Origin: Geobacteraceae bacterium
GTDB taxonomy: Bacteria; Desulfobacterota; Desulfuromonadia; Geobacterales; Pseudopelobacteraceae
DNA length: 64,000 nucleotides
Reading direction: 5' to 3'
NCBI GenBank assembly: GCA_016720395.1
Contig: JADKKR010000008.1
Span: 1 to 64,000 of the forward strand
The notes below the pieces were generated by a model. The model was not told the origin of the DNA. It ran no database searches and saw nothing but the letters and a program-made list of their open reading frames with translations. Made by a program: the position numbers and the translations under genes. Below, piece by piece: positions 44,405 through 53,548 of this stretch; position 1 is the stretch's first letter; each line of letters opens with the position of its first letter.

Positions 44405-45235
44405 ATGAGATTGTTCAAACGTCAGAATAATGTGCTGCCGGGCTTCGGACTGACTCTGGGTTTCACGATCTTCTACCTGAGTGTGATCGTACTGATCCCG
44501 CTCTCGGCGCTGGTTTTCAGAACCTCCGGTCTGACTTGGGGGGAGTTCGTCACGACGGTCACCGCTCCGCGGGTACTGGCCTCCTATAAGGTGACCTTCG
44601 GTTCCGCCATGATCGCGGCTCTGATCAACTCGGTCTTTGGCGTTCTGGTGGCCTGGGTGCTGGTCCGTTACCGTTTCCCCGGCAGGCGGATTGTGGATGC
44701 GCTGGTGGATCTTCCTTTTGCCCTGCCGACCGCCGTTGCCGGCATCACCCTGGCCACCATTTACTCACCCAACGGCTGGGTGGGGCGCTTTCTGGAGCCG
44801 CATGGCATCAAGGTGGCTTTCACCCCCCTCGGTATTGTCCTGGCTATGACATTCATCGGTCTGCCATTCGTGGTTCGCACCGTTCAGCCGGTAATAGAGG
44901 AAATCGAGATCGAGCTGGAAGAGGCCGCCTCCTGCCTGGGGGCCAACCGCTGGCAGACCCTGCAGCTGGTGATCTTCCCGATGCTGCTGCCTTCGATTCT
45001 GACCGGTTTTGCCCTGTCATTCGCCCGGGCCGTCGGTGAGTACGGCTCGATCATCTTTATTGCCGGAAACATGCCGATGGTCTCGGAGATAACACCGCTG
45101 CTGATCATCACCAAGCTGGAGCAGTTTGACTATCGTGGCGCCACGGCTATCGCCTGTGTGATGCTGCTGACATCGTTCTCAATGCTGCTGGTCATCAATC
45201 TTCTGCAGAAGTGGAGCAGACGATACGCTGATTAG
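44405..45235 (+). CDS. cysT: Sulfate ABC transporter permease CysT
   Basis: The protein has 276 residues with six membrane spans. VLPGFGLTLGFTIFYLS at the start, DLPFALPTAVAGITL, and the cytoplasmic EEAASCLGANRWQTLQLVIFP (EAA loop) identify CysT/CysU. It pairs with CysW around the CysA ATPase. The ATG at 44405 is used; the open frame extends a few codons up. It has no frameshift. Confidence 0.93.
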   Translation: MRLFKRQNNVLPGFGLTLGFTIFYLSVIVLIPLSALVFRTSGLTWGEFVTTVTAPRVLASYKVTFGSAMIAALINSVFGVLVAWVLVRYRFPGRRIVDALVDLPFALPTAVAGITLATIYSPNGWVGRFLEPHGIKVAFTPLGIVLAMTFIGLPFVVRTVQPVIEEIEIELEEAASCLGANRWQTLQLVIFPMLLPSILTGFALSFARAVGEYGSIIFIAGNMPMVSEITPLLIITKLEQFDYRGATAIACVMLLTSFSMLLVINLLQKWSRRYAD

Positions 45236-45337
45236 TAAGTTAGAAATCAGTTTCTGCGGCCTTTGCAGAAAATGAGTTCGTTAAATGATGAGTTCGTTAA
45301 CCACGTATCCTGTTCATTAGGGCAACGGAGACTTGCC

Positions 45338-46208
45338 ATGTCGGCACCGGTAACATCCATACCTACATCGAACGGCTCGAAAAAAAGGACCCAGACCGAA
45401 CCTGCTGCGGTGCGCTGGTTGCTGATCTCCATTGCCCTGGTCTTTCTGACCCTGTTCCTGGCGCTGCCACTGTTCGCCGTCTTCAGCCAGGCGTTCGAGA
45501 AGGGTCTCACGGTCTACCTTGCGGCTCTCAAAGAGCCGGATACTCTGTCATCTATCAAGTTGACACTGATAACCGCAGCCGTGACCGTGCCGCTCAATCT
45601 CTTTTTCGGTGTGACTGCAGCCTGGGCCATCGCCAAGTTCAGTTTTCCCGGTAAAAACCTGCTGATCACCCTGATCGACCTGCCGTTTTCGGTTTCACCG
45701 GTTATCTCCGGCCTGATCTACGTTCTGATCTTCGGATTGCAGGGCTGGCTGGGACCATGGCTGCAGGCGCATGATATCAGGATCGTCTTCGCCGTGCCGG
45801 GCATCATCCTGGCCACCATATTTGTGACATTCCCTTTCGTGGCCCGCGAACTGATTCCGCTGATGGAAGCCCAGGGCAAGGAAGAGGAGGAGGCAGCCCT
45901 GGTGCTGGGGCCAGCGGCCTGCAGACCTTCTTTCGTGTGACCCTGCCCAACGTGAAGTGGGGCATCATCTATGGTGTGATCCTCTGTAACGCCCGGGCCA
46001 TGGGAGAGTTTGGTGCCGTTTCGGTCGTCTCGGGACATATCCGCGGCATGACCAATACCGTGCCGCTGCATGTGGAAATCCTCTACAACGAGTACAACTA
46101 CACGGCCGCTTTGCCGTGGCCTCGCTGCTTGCCTTCCTGGCCCTGATCACTCTTGCGGTCAAGACCGTCGCCGAGTGGAAGGTCCGGCAGCAGTTGGACA
46201 ACAACTGA
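45338..46208 (+). CDS. cysW: Sulfate ABC transporter permease CysW (two indels)
   Basis: The intended product has about 290 residues. DLPFSVSPVISGLIYVL and the EAA loop, then VKWGIIYGVILCNARAMGEFGAVSVVSGHIRG and LHVEILYNEYNYTAAF, are strongly CysW. A missing G near 45911 (LVLGASGLQ expected) and a missing T near 46112 (TAAFAVASLLAF expected) break the frame. GGAG precedes the ATG at 45338. Confidence 0.9.
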
Positions 46209-46224
46209 TCGGCAGGAACTGACT

Positions 46225-47297
46225 ATGGGCATAGAAATCGAAAACATACACAAACAGTTCGGCGCATTCAGCGCCCTGGGAGATGTGAGCCTGTCGATTC
46301 CCTCAGGCGAACTGGTGGCCCTTCTGGGACCCTCCGGTTGCGGCAAGACTACGTTGTTGCGCATCATCGCCGGACTGGAGACACCCGATAGCGGCCGGAT
46401 ACTGTTTAACGGTGAAGATACGACCCGCAGCCACGTTCGCGAGCGGCGCGTCGGTTTTGTCTTCCAGCACTATGCCCTCTTCAGGCACATGACCGTTTTT
46501 GACAACGTGGCCTTCGGCCTGAATGTGCGCCCCAGGCAGACACGCCCTCCAAAGAGGAGATCAGCGAGAAGGTAATGAAGCTTCTCCGCCTGGTGCAACT
46601 GGAAAATATGGCCAGCCGTTATCCATCCCAGCTTTCCGGTGGCCAGCGCCAGCGCATCGCCCCTGGCGCGTGCCCTGGCAGTGGAGCCGCAGGTGTTATT
46701 GCTGGACGAACCCTTCGGTGCGCTCGATGCCCAGGTGCGGGCCGAACTGCGGCGCTGGCTGCGCAGGCTTCATGACGAGATCCATGTCACCAGCGTATTT
46801 GTTACGCATGACCAGGAAGAGGCCCTGGAAGTGGCTGACCGGATTGTAGTCATGAACAGGGGGAAAATAGAGCAGGCCGGCACGCCCGACGAGGTTTACG
46901 AACAGCCGGCTACAGCTTTCGTGCTCAACTTCCTGAATAATGTCAACCTGTTTCACGGCAGGGAAATCTCAGAGACAGACGCAACAGGGTGGACAGCCGG
47001 CTGATGCAAACGTTTCTGGCGGCGTGGACGACACACAGGCTGTTGCTTATGTCCGTTCCCCATGATATAGAGATCGAACGAAGTCGACAGGATGCGACAG
47101 CTCTCAAGGCCGAAATCAGGCATATACAGAAACTGGGCCCTGCGGTGCGTGTCACCCTTGCCATTGAAGAGAGCGGTGAGTTCCTCGAGGCTGAATTAAC
47201 CCGTGATGTTTACCAGAATCTTGGTCTCCAGCAGGGAGAGCAGGTGTTTGTACGTCCACGTCAAGTAAGGGTGTTCGTGGAGGATTACCAGATTTGA
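46225..47297 (+). CDS. cysA: Sulfate ABC transporter ATPase CysA (several indels)
   Basis: The intended product has about 355 residues. Walker A GPSGCGKTT, Q-loop FVFQHYALFRHM, signature LSGGQRQRIA, Walker B LLLDEPFGALD and the H-loop VTHDQEEALEVA are all present, followed by a C-terminal TOBE-like regulatory part ending VRVFVEDYQI. Indels lie near 46535, 46662 (extra C), about 46965 and 47056. It energises CysTW for sulfate/thiosulfate uptake. Confidence 0.9.
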
Positions 47298-47381
47298 CAC
47301 ATTAGAACCTGTTGCAGTGCTGGTATGCTTCTCTGGAATCTGATACGACACGAATCCTGCAAGTAGAACCGAGGACAGATA

Positions 47382-48077
47382 ATGTCGCAACGAATCCCCG
47401 ATAGTGACTCCGGCGCCACGCCGGCTGAAATCCTGCGATCCGGCATCGAAGCGGCCGGTGGGCCGGTATCTCTGGCCTGTTCTTTTTCCCTGGAAGACGT
47501 GGCTGTAATCGATATCGCCCACAAGGCAGGGCTGCCGCTCCGCGTCTTTGCCATTGACACCGGCCGGTTGAACGAGGAGACCTATGAAGTGGCTGAGGCC
47601 CTTGCGGAGCGCTATCGTCTGAAGATCGACTGGTATCTGCCCCGACACGGTGATGTTGAGAATCTGGAACGTACCGAGGGACTGTTTTCGTTCCGCGAGT
47701 CGCTGGAAAAGCGCCTTGCCTGCTGTGCGATCCGCAAGGTAGAGCCGCTTTCACGGGCTCTCACAGGGCTTTCCGGCTGGGTGACCGGCATGCGCCGCGA
47801 GCAGAGCATTACCCGCAGTGACCTGAAAGCTGTTGAACAGGATGACATGCATGGTGGTATCATAAAGATAAATCCTCTCATCGACTGGAGCGAGGAACAG
47901 CTTCTGATCTACACAGAAGAACATCATCTGCCAAAGAACCGGCTCTATGGTATGGGTTACCGCTCCATCGGCTGTGCTCCCTGTACCCGGGCTGTCAAGC
48001 CAGGCGAGGAGGGCAGGGCGGGCAGGTGGTGGTGGGAGAATCCGGAGAATAAAGAGTGCGGTCTTCATAGACGCTGA
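47382..48077 (+). CDS. cysH: Assimilatory APS (adenylyl-sulfate) reductase
   Basis: The 231-residue enzyme reduces adenylyl sulfate to sulfite. The iron-sulfur ligands C114-C115 (ACCAIRKV) and C198-x2-C201 (GCAPCTRA) are present, which marks the [4Fe-4S] APS-using subclass rather than the PAPS enzyme; the catalytic Cys226 lies in ECGLH near the C-terminus. No APS kinase (cysC) is seen nearby, which fits. No frameshift. Confidence 0.95.
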   Translation: MSQRIPDSDSGATPAEILRSGIEAAGGPVSLACSFSLEDVAVIDIAHKAGLPLRVFAIDTGRLNEETYEVAEALAERYRLKIDWYLPRHGDVENLERTEGLFSFRESLEKRLACCAIRKVEPLSRALTGLSGWVTGMRREQSITRSDLKAVEQDDMHGGIIKINPLIDWSEEQLLIYTEEHHLPKNRLYGMGYRSIGCAPCTRAVKPGEEGRAGRWWWENPENKECGLHRR

Positions 48078-48104
48078 TCAATAGCTGTATTTTAGATTTT
48101 GACC

Positions 48105-48220
48105 GGATGCGGATTTTACGTCAGAGCAAGGCTGTCAAGGGATTGCGCGGAGGCGTAGCAGCGCTACGCCGCACAAGGTATCCCGAAGACTTACGCAGCT
48201 CTGGTGTAATAGCCGCATCC
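48105..48220. repeat. Dispersed structured repeat, copy B
   Basis: Core on the minus strand: GTAAGTCTTCGGGATA then CCTTGTGCGGCGTAGCGCTG then CTACGCCTCCGCGCAATCCC. Unlike copies A and C it is inverted relative to the operon. The outer arms GGATGCGG ... CAGAGC (48105-48126) pair with GCTCTG ... CCGCATCC (48198-48220). It lies between cysH and cysD. Confidence 0.85.
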
Positions 48221-48237
48221 GTACTACGGAGAAAACA

Positions 48238-49144
48238 ATGAGCAGCAGCAATCTGACCCACCTGCAGCAGCTGGAAGCTGAAAGCATCCATATCCTCCGT
48301 GAGGTGGTGTCAGAATTCGCCAATCCGGTAATGCTCTATTCCATCGGCAAGGATTCGGCGGTCATGCTGCACCTGGCCCGAAAGGCTTTTTATCCCGCCC
48401 CGCCGCCGTTTCCCCTGCTGCATGTCGATACCACCTGGAAGTTTCGCGAGATGATCCAGTTTCGCGACCGGATGGCAACCGAGTGTGGTCTCGACCTGAT
48501 CGTTCACGTCAATGAAGAAGGGGTCCGTCAGGGAATATCGCCTTTTACCCACGGTTCGGCGCTCTATACCGATATCATGAAAACAGAAGGGTTGAAGCAG
48601 GCGCTGGACCGCTACAGATTCGACGCAGCCTTCGGCGGTGCCCGTCGGGACGAGGAAAAATCGCGGGCCAAGGAGCGGATTTTCTCCTTCGAAGCGCCAA
48701 TCACCGCTGGGACCCCAGGACCAGCGGCCGGAGCTCTGGAACCTCTACAACACCCGCATCAAGCCGGGTGAAAGCATCCGGGTCTTTCCCATATCCAACT
48801 GGACCGAGTTGGATGTCTGGCAGTACATCCACCTGGAGCAGATTCCTATCGTTCCGCTCTACTATGCTGCCGTAAGGCCGGTAGTGGAAAGGGATGGCAT
48901 GCTGATCATGGTGGATGACGAGCGTCTGGATCTCAAGCCGGGAGAGACGATCCAGTATAAATCGGTCCGTTTCCGCACTCTCGGGTGCTACCCCTTGACC
49001 GGCGCCGTGGAATCGGAAGCCGACAACCTGCCCCAGATCATCCAGGAGATGCTGCTGACCCGCACCTCGGAACGCCAGGGGCGCCTGATCGACCATGATC
49101 AGGCCGGGTCGATGGAGAAGAAGAAGCAGGAAGGCTACTTTTAG
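48238..49144 (+). CDS. cysD: Sulfate adenylyltransferase subunit CysD (two indels)
   Basis: The intended product has about 301 residues. PP-loop SIGKDSAVMLHLARKAF, HVDTTWKFREMI, FGGARRDEEKSRAKERIFSF and ISNWTELDVWQYI are CysD signatures. Missing bases near 48687 (one T) and 48718 break the frame, while the intended reading FRSANHRWDP..QRPELWNLYNTRIKPGESIRVF is evident across them. It forms ATP sulfurylase with CysN, making APS for CysH. Confidence 0.92.
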
Positions 49145-49150
49145 ACGGAA

Positions 49151-49290
49151 ACGGTTCTTTTTCGCCCTGGCGGCGTAAGTCTTCGTCAGTGCTTGTGCGA
49201 CGTAGCCCTGCTACGTCTCCGCCCACTGTCTCGACAGCCTTGCCAGGACAAAAAACTCCTCGTTTCAAATTACCGCATTCTTTTGAAACG
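49151..49290. repeat. Dispersed structured repeat, copy C, with an adjoining hairpin
   Basis: Core: GGCGTAAGTCTTCG ... GCTTGTGCGACGTAGCCCTG then CTACGTCTCCGCCCACTG. Outer arms CTTTTTCGCCCTGGC and GCCAGGACAAAAAAC are complementary. A separate perfect hairpin CGTTTCAAA/TTTGAAACG follows at 49261-49290. It lies between cysD and cysN. Confidence 0.8.
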
Positions 49291-49317
49291 GCGTACTGCG
49301 TCGTATGAGGTTTTTTT

Positions 49318-50996
49318 ATGGCACACCAGTCTGACCTGATAGAAAACGACATCCTTGCTTATCTGAAAAGCCAGGAGGAGAAATCACACTGCGCTTCATC
49401 ACCTGCGGCAGCGTCGATGATGGCAAAAGCACCCTGATCGGACGACTGCTCTGGGATTCGAAGATGGTCTTCGAGGACCAGTTGGCGGCACTGGAGGCCG
49501 ACAGCAAAAGGGTCGGAACACAGGGCGGCGCCATTGACTACGCCCTGCTGCTGGACGGGCTGCAGGCAGAGCGGGAACAGGGGATTACCATCGACGTGGC
49601 CTACCGTTTCTTCTCCACCGATCTGCGCAAATTCATCGTTGCCGACACTCCCGGCCACGAGCAGTATACCCGCAACATGGTCACCGGAGCCTCCACCGCC
49701 CAGGTGGCGGTGATCCTGGTTGATGCCCGCAAGGGACTGCTGACCCAGACCAGACGCCACAGTTTCCTAGTCTCACTGGTCGGTATCAGGCACGTGGTGC
49801 TGGCGATCAACAAGATGGACCTGATCGGCTTTGATGCTGATACCTTCAACGCAATCCGGCGCGACTACCTGCAATTCGCTGCACCGCTGGGGTTTGATTC
49901 CATTACTGCGATCCCGCTCTCGGCTCTGAACGGCGACAATATGATCGAAGCCAGTACCAATACACCCTGGTACTCCGGTCCCACCCTGATGAACTATCTG
50001 GAGACCTTCCAGGTGGAGGGGGATAACCGGGCCCAGCCATTCCGCATGCCGGTCCAGTGGGTCAACCGCCCTAATCCTGACTTCCGCGGTTTCTGCGGCA
50101 CCATTGCCGCCGGTACGATCCGTCCGGGAGACGAACTGCGGGTGGCTTCGTCAGGTCGCACCAGCCGCGTGGACCGCATTGTAACTCTGGATGGCGATCT
50201 GCTCGAAGCGGTTTCCGGCCAGGCGGTGACACTGATGCTGGCGGACGAGATTGATGTCAGTCGGGGGGATATGCTCACCGCCTCCGAATCCCCGCCGATC
50301 CATGCCCGGCACCCGGAGGCGCATCTGGTCTGGATGCATGACGAACCCCTGCAGCCGGGACAGATCTACTTGATCAAAACAGCTACTGCTGTTACACCCG
50401 GCCGGGTCACCGCTGTACAGTATGGGATGGATGTCAATACCCTGGAGCAGAAACAGCTGCCGACACTGGGGCTGAACGAAATCGGTGTGGTCCGCATGGA
50501 ACTTGACCGCCCGATCTCTTTCGATACCTACCGGCAGAACCGTAATACCGGCTGCTTTATCATGATCGATCGGTTCACCAACGCCACGGTGGCTGCCGGT
50601 ATGGTGATCACGGCAGCACCTCTGGAGACTCAGAAATCGCAGCTTTCGGGGATCAGCACGGACCAGCCTGAAGAGGCCGGCGGACCCTGCCGTCGAATCA
50701 GTCTGAGTGAAGCCTCCATCAGCGGCACCGGGGTGAGTGTTTTTGATCTGAGCGGAGAATGGGGAGACATCGAATTCGATGTATCGACCAGCTTCCTTGA
50801 TTACCTTGGCAAAGGAAACCGGATTCTCTTCCGTCTGCGGGATCTGGCTCAACTTGAAGCGCTGGCACTGCTGGCATACGAGCACACATTGTCATTCGAA
50901 TTCGATCGCACTGCGAAGGGGGTCAGTATCCTGATTTTCAAACGGGGAACCCAGTCCGGAAACAGGCCATCGGCAGACGACGGGACAGGCATATGA
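49318..50996 (+). CDS. cysN: Sulfate adenylyltransferase GTPase subunit CysN with C-terminal extension (one indel)
   Basis: The intended product has about 559 residues. After MAHQSDLIENDILAYLKSQE an indel near 49385 shifts the frame into LRFITCGSVDDGKSTLIGRLL (P-loop), then TPGHEQYTRNMVTGAS and NKMD, then two beta-barrel domains ending near GMVITAAP (about residue 430). A further 120 residues (PCRRISLSEASISG ... SFEFDRTAKGVSILIFKRG) are not found in Escherichia CysN, and are not an APS kinase. The GTPase drives APS formation with CysD. larE overlaps its stop by 4 bases. Confidence 0.92.
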
Positions 50997-51811
50997 GCGA
51001 TACTGTCGATCCGCAGCAGTTCCACAAACTCGAGTGCCTGGAACATATCCTGGCAGAGCTCGGAAGTGCGGTAGTCGCCTTCTCCGGGGGCGTTGATTCC
51101 ACCTTTCTGCTGGCGGTTGCGGTCAGGGTGCTCGGGGTGCGGGCCCTGGCAGTGACTGCAACATCAGAAACCTATCCCGAGCGTGAATTGATCGAAGCCA
51201 GATCACTTGCCGCGCAATTGGGCGCACGACACCGTGAAGTGGTCTCTGAAGAGCTTGATATCCCCGAATTCAAGCATAATCCACGCAACCGGTGTTACTA
51301 CTGCAAAAAAGAACTGTTCGGTAAACTTCGACAGATTGCCGATCTGGAAGGTTTTGCCCATGTGCTGGACGGCACCAACCTGGACGACCGCAGCGATCAC
51401 CGTCCCGGCCGTCAGGCGGCAGAGGAACTGGGCGTTCGCAGTCCTCTGGAGGAGGCCGGTTTTACAAAGACCGACATCAGGGTGCTGTCAAAGCATCTGG
51501 GACTGTCGACGTGGGAAAAACCGGCCTTTGCCTGTCTCTCCAGCCGGTTTCCCTACGGCACCTCAATTACACCGGAACGTGTCAGCAGGGTTGGCAAGGC
51601 TGAGGATGCACTGCGTGGATTGGGGTTCCGTGTGCTGCGGGTCCGTTATCATGATACGGTGGCTCGACTGGAGCTTGGGCCGGAGGAGTTTGCCCTGGCA
51701 ACCGGGACGCTGCGCGACGAGGTAAGCAGGCTCGTCAAAGAAGCTGGTTTTGTGTATGTTGCACTGGACCTGCAGGGGTATCGCACCGGGGCGATGAATG
51801 AGACCGTGTAG
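50993..51811 (+). CDS. larE: ATP-dependent sacrificial sulfur transferase LarE
   Basis: LarE converts the carboxylates of a nicotinic-acid-derived cofactor precursor to thiocarboxylates, normally for the nickel-pincer cofactor of lactate racemase. The 272-residue protein has PP-loop AFSGGVDSTFLLAVA, a CxxC (NRCYYCKKELFG) and a third cysteine in KPAFACLSSRFPYG, so it may be an Fe-S-dependent rather than self-sacrificing LarE. No larA, larB or larC is in the window; its position as the last gene of a sulfate-assimilation operon suggests another sulfur-insertion role, or a link between sulfur supply and cofactor building. Confidence 0.88.
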   Translation: MSDTVDPQQFHKLECLEHILAELGSAVVAFSGGVDSTFLLAVAVRVLGVRALAVTATSETYPERELIEARSLAAQLGARHREVVSEELDIPEFKHNPRNRCYYCKKELFGKLRQIADLEGFAHVLDGTNLDDRSDHRPGRQAAEELGVRSPLEEAGFTKTDIRVLSKHLGLSTWEKPAFACLSSRFPYGTSITPERVSRVGKAEDALRGLGFRVLRVRYHDTVARLELGPEEFALATGTLRDEVSRLVKEAGFVYVALDLQGYRTGAMNETV

Positions 51812-52141
51812 CCGCTTCTTTCGAAACACCTTATCCGGCTGTTGCAGAGAGTGGAAAGAAAGTCGCTGACGTAAGATGTGTCTATCAACCGTGTCATAAC
51901 CATTTCTGCTGAAGAGTGCTTCCGGGATATACTGGAATACTACGGCAGGGACTTTGCCAAACCGAAGAAAAGGCAACCAGCAACAGTCGCGTACAGTCAA
52001 ACAATTCCCTTCCCGCTGCAACCGATTAATTTACCGCAACAAAAAGAAACCCCGAACCTTCCATGTAAAACCTTCTGATGAAAGTTTTAGTGAAAGTCGG
52101 GGCAAACAAAAAGGAATCCCGAAGGATTCCTTATAGTTAAA
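51812..52141. other. Gene-free stretch between larE and tRNA-Gly
   Basis: About 330 bp. It contains a CCCCGA/TCGGGG stem (about 52053-52102) and the terminator of the minus-strand tRNA-Gly. A 66-codon frame starting GTG at 51878 reads SINRVITISAEECFRDILEYYG at first but then turns into low-complexity sequence; I do not call it. Confidence 0.35.
52101..52132 (-). terminator. Terminator of tRNA-Gly
   Basis: AAGGAATCC/GGATTCCTT stem on the minus strand followed by TTTTTGTTTG, just after the CCA end of the tRNA gene. Confidence 0.9.
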
Positions 52142-52216
52142 TGGAGCGGGAAACGGGATTCGAACCCGCGACTTCGACCTTGGCAAGGTCGCACTCTACC
52201 ACTGAGTTATTCCCGC
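52142..52216 (-). tRNA. tRNA-Gly (anticodon GCC)
   Basis: 75 nt on the minus strand: acceptor GCGGGAA/TTCCCGC, anticodon stem GACCT around TGCCA with anticodon GCC, T-arm GCGGGTTCGAATCCCGT, discriminator U and encoded CCA. It reads GGC/GGU codons. Confidence 0.96.
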
Positions 52217-52339
52217 GCAGTGAGTTTTGTTATTTATCAGACTGGAGAGCCGGTGTCAACATCTTTGTTGTCTCTGAGGAAAATTCACTCATTTCTCCGC
52301 ACAAAAAGCTGAGGACGTTGAGTCTGTTCTTGTGTGTAA

Positions 52340-53548
52340 TCAGGGCTGCTGAGTGAGCATGACCCGGTAAACCTCGGACAATTGACGCCCGCGGGTATTC
52401 CAGGAATGTTCACGCAGGGCTTTATTGCGAACCTTGTCTGAGATGCCGGACCTGGTATCGATGCCTTCAAGCAGAGTCGTAATCTTTGCGGCCAGATCCT
52501 GAGAATCGCCGTATGTGGCGTAAACCCCTGTATTGCCTAGAACCTCACGGTTGACCGGAGTATCAAAGGCAACCACCGGCAGGCCGCAGGCCATGTAGTT
52601 GAATATCTTGCCGTTGGCCTCGGTCGGCGACAGTTTCGGTGTCACGGCGATGTCGGCTGCCGAGAGCATCAGCGGGGCCTTGTTATAATCGACCTTTCCT
52701 GTGAAATGGATCATGTCCGACAGTCCTCGTGCCTCTGCTTCACGACGGTAGCGCTCATCGGGAAAGCCCATGATCAGGAAGAGTGCCCTGATGCCGCCAG
52801 TTTTCAACAGTTCAATGCAGTCGAGCAGCAGGTCCGTGCCCTGGTAGCGGCTCAGAATCCCCAGGTAGGCGACGACAAAGCTGTCGGGGGAGATCCCCAG
52901 CAACTCACGTCCCTCTCGTTGTGTCCCCGGACAGAAAATATCCGTATCTACTGCATCGATCAGCGGGGTCACGCGCTGCGGTTGAACTCCCCAGTTTTTG
53001 ACGAGATCGTCCGTGGCGGCGCTGGAACTGGTGATGACCCGGTCGGCAAAACCGTTGATCATGCGTTCGATCCTTCTGAACAGCGCTGCCATCCTGGATG
53101 TCGCCCCGAAAAAACCATGATCGATGCATTCGCCGGTCAGGCTTCCTTGATAATCAAAAACAAGTGGTACACCGGCTAGCTTTTTCAGAAAATACCCGAT
53201 GAAGGCGCCTTCGTGAAGATGCGCATGAATCAGGTCGGGACGAAAATCAGGTATCAGGAAGGCTGCCTTGAAAAACAGAAGCAGATCCAGGTAGAGCTTA
53301 TGCAGGGAAGGGCCGGCTTCGAGCCTGGAGTACCATGGTATGTTGGGAATGCGGATGGTCGGGATATCAGGCATGTCCCGTCCCAGATGATAAGTGACGA
53401 TGCGGACGTCATGCCCCTGCTTGCGGAGTGCCCGCGCTTCTTCATATATCCTGACATGGCACCCGCGATCGGCAAAATAGGGTGTGGGCGCCAGCATAAG
53501 GATCTTCAGACGCGAATCAGCCAAGATTGACCCTGTCCCTGACGACAT
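52340..53548 (-). CDS. Family 4 glycosyltransferase
   Basis: The protein has 402 residues. A GT-B fold with KILMLAPTPYFADRGCHVR at the N-terminus, SPDSFVVAYLGILSRYQGTDLLLD in the linker region, and a C-terminal nucleotide-sugar motif (SPTEANGKIFNYMACGLPVVAFD, the EX7E region). Sugar and acceptor are unknown. The start is uncertain: ATG at 53548 overlaps the upstream GT2 gene by 32 bases, and a TTG at 53524 is an alternative. First of three consecutive minus-strand glycosyltransferases, likely for a surface polysaccharide or glycolipid. Confidence 0.85.
   Translation of the reverse strand: MSSGTGSILADSRLKILMLAPTPYFADRGCHVRIYEEARALRKQGHDVRIVTYHLGRDMPDIPTIRIPNIPWYSRLEAGPSLHKLYLDLLLFFKAAFLIPDFRPDLIHAHLHEGAFIGYFLKKLAGVPLVFDYQGSLTGECIDHGFFGATSRMAALFRRIERMINGFADRVITSSSAATDDLVKNWGVQPQRVTPLIDAVDTDIFCPGTQREGRELLGISPDSFVVAYLGILSRYQGTDLLLDCIELLKTGGIRALFLIMGFPDERYRREAEARGLSDMIHFTGKVDYNKAPLMLSAADIAVTPKLSPTEANGKIFNYMACGLPVVAFDTPVNREVLGNTGVYATYGDSQDLAAKITTLLEGIDTRSGISDKVRNKALREHSWNTRGRQLSEVYRVMLTQQP

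Noticed and set aside
36890..49400. Decay of the whole efflux and sulfate-assimilation region into pseudogenes
   Set aside because: Indels are nearly all single bases in short runs, some compensate each other, all active-site motifs remain, and cysT, cysH and arsR inside the region are intact. Real decay would also leave stops, larger deletions and substitutions.
52141..52356. A 71-codon plus-strand frame
   Set aside because: It runs antisense through tRNA-Gly and has the typical false-protein pattern ERETGFEPATSTLARSHSTT seen when tRNA genes are translated.
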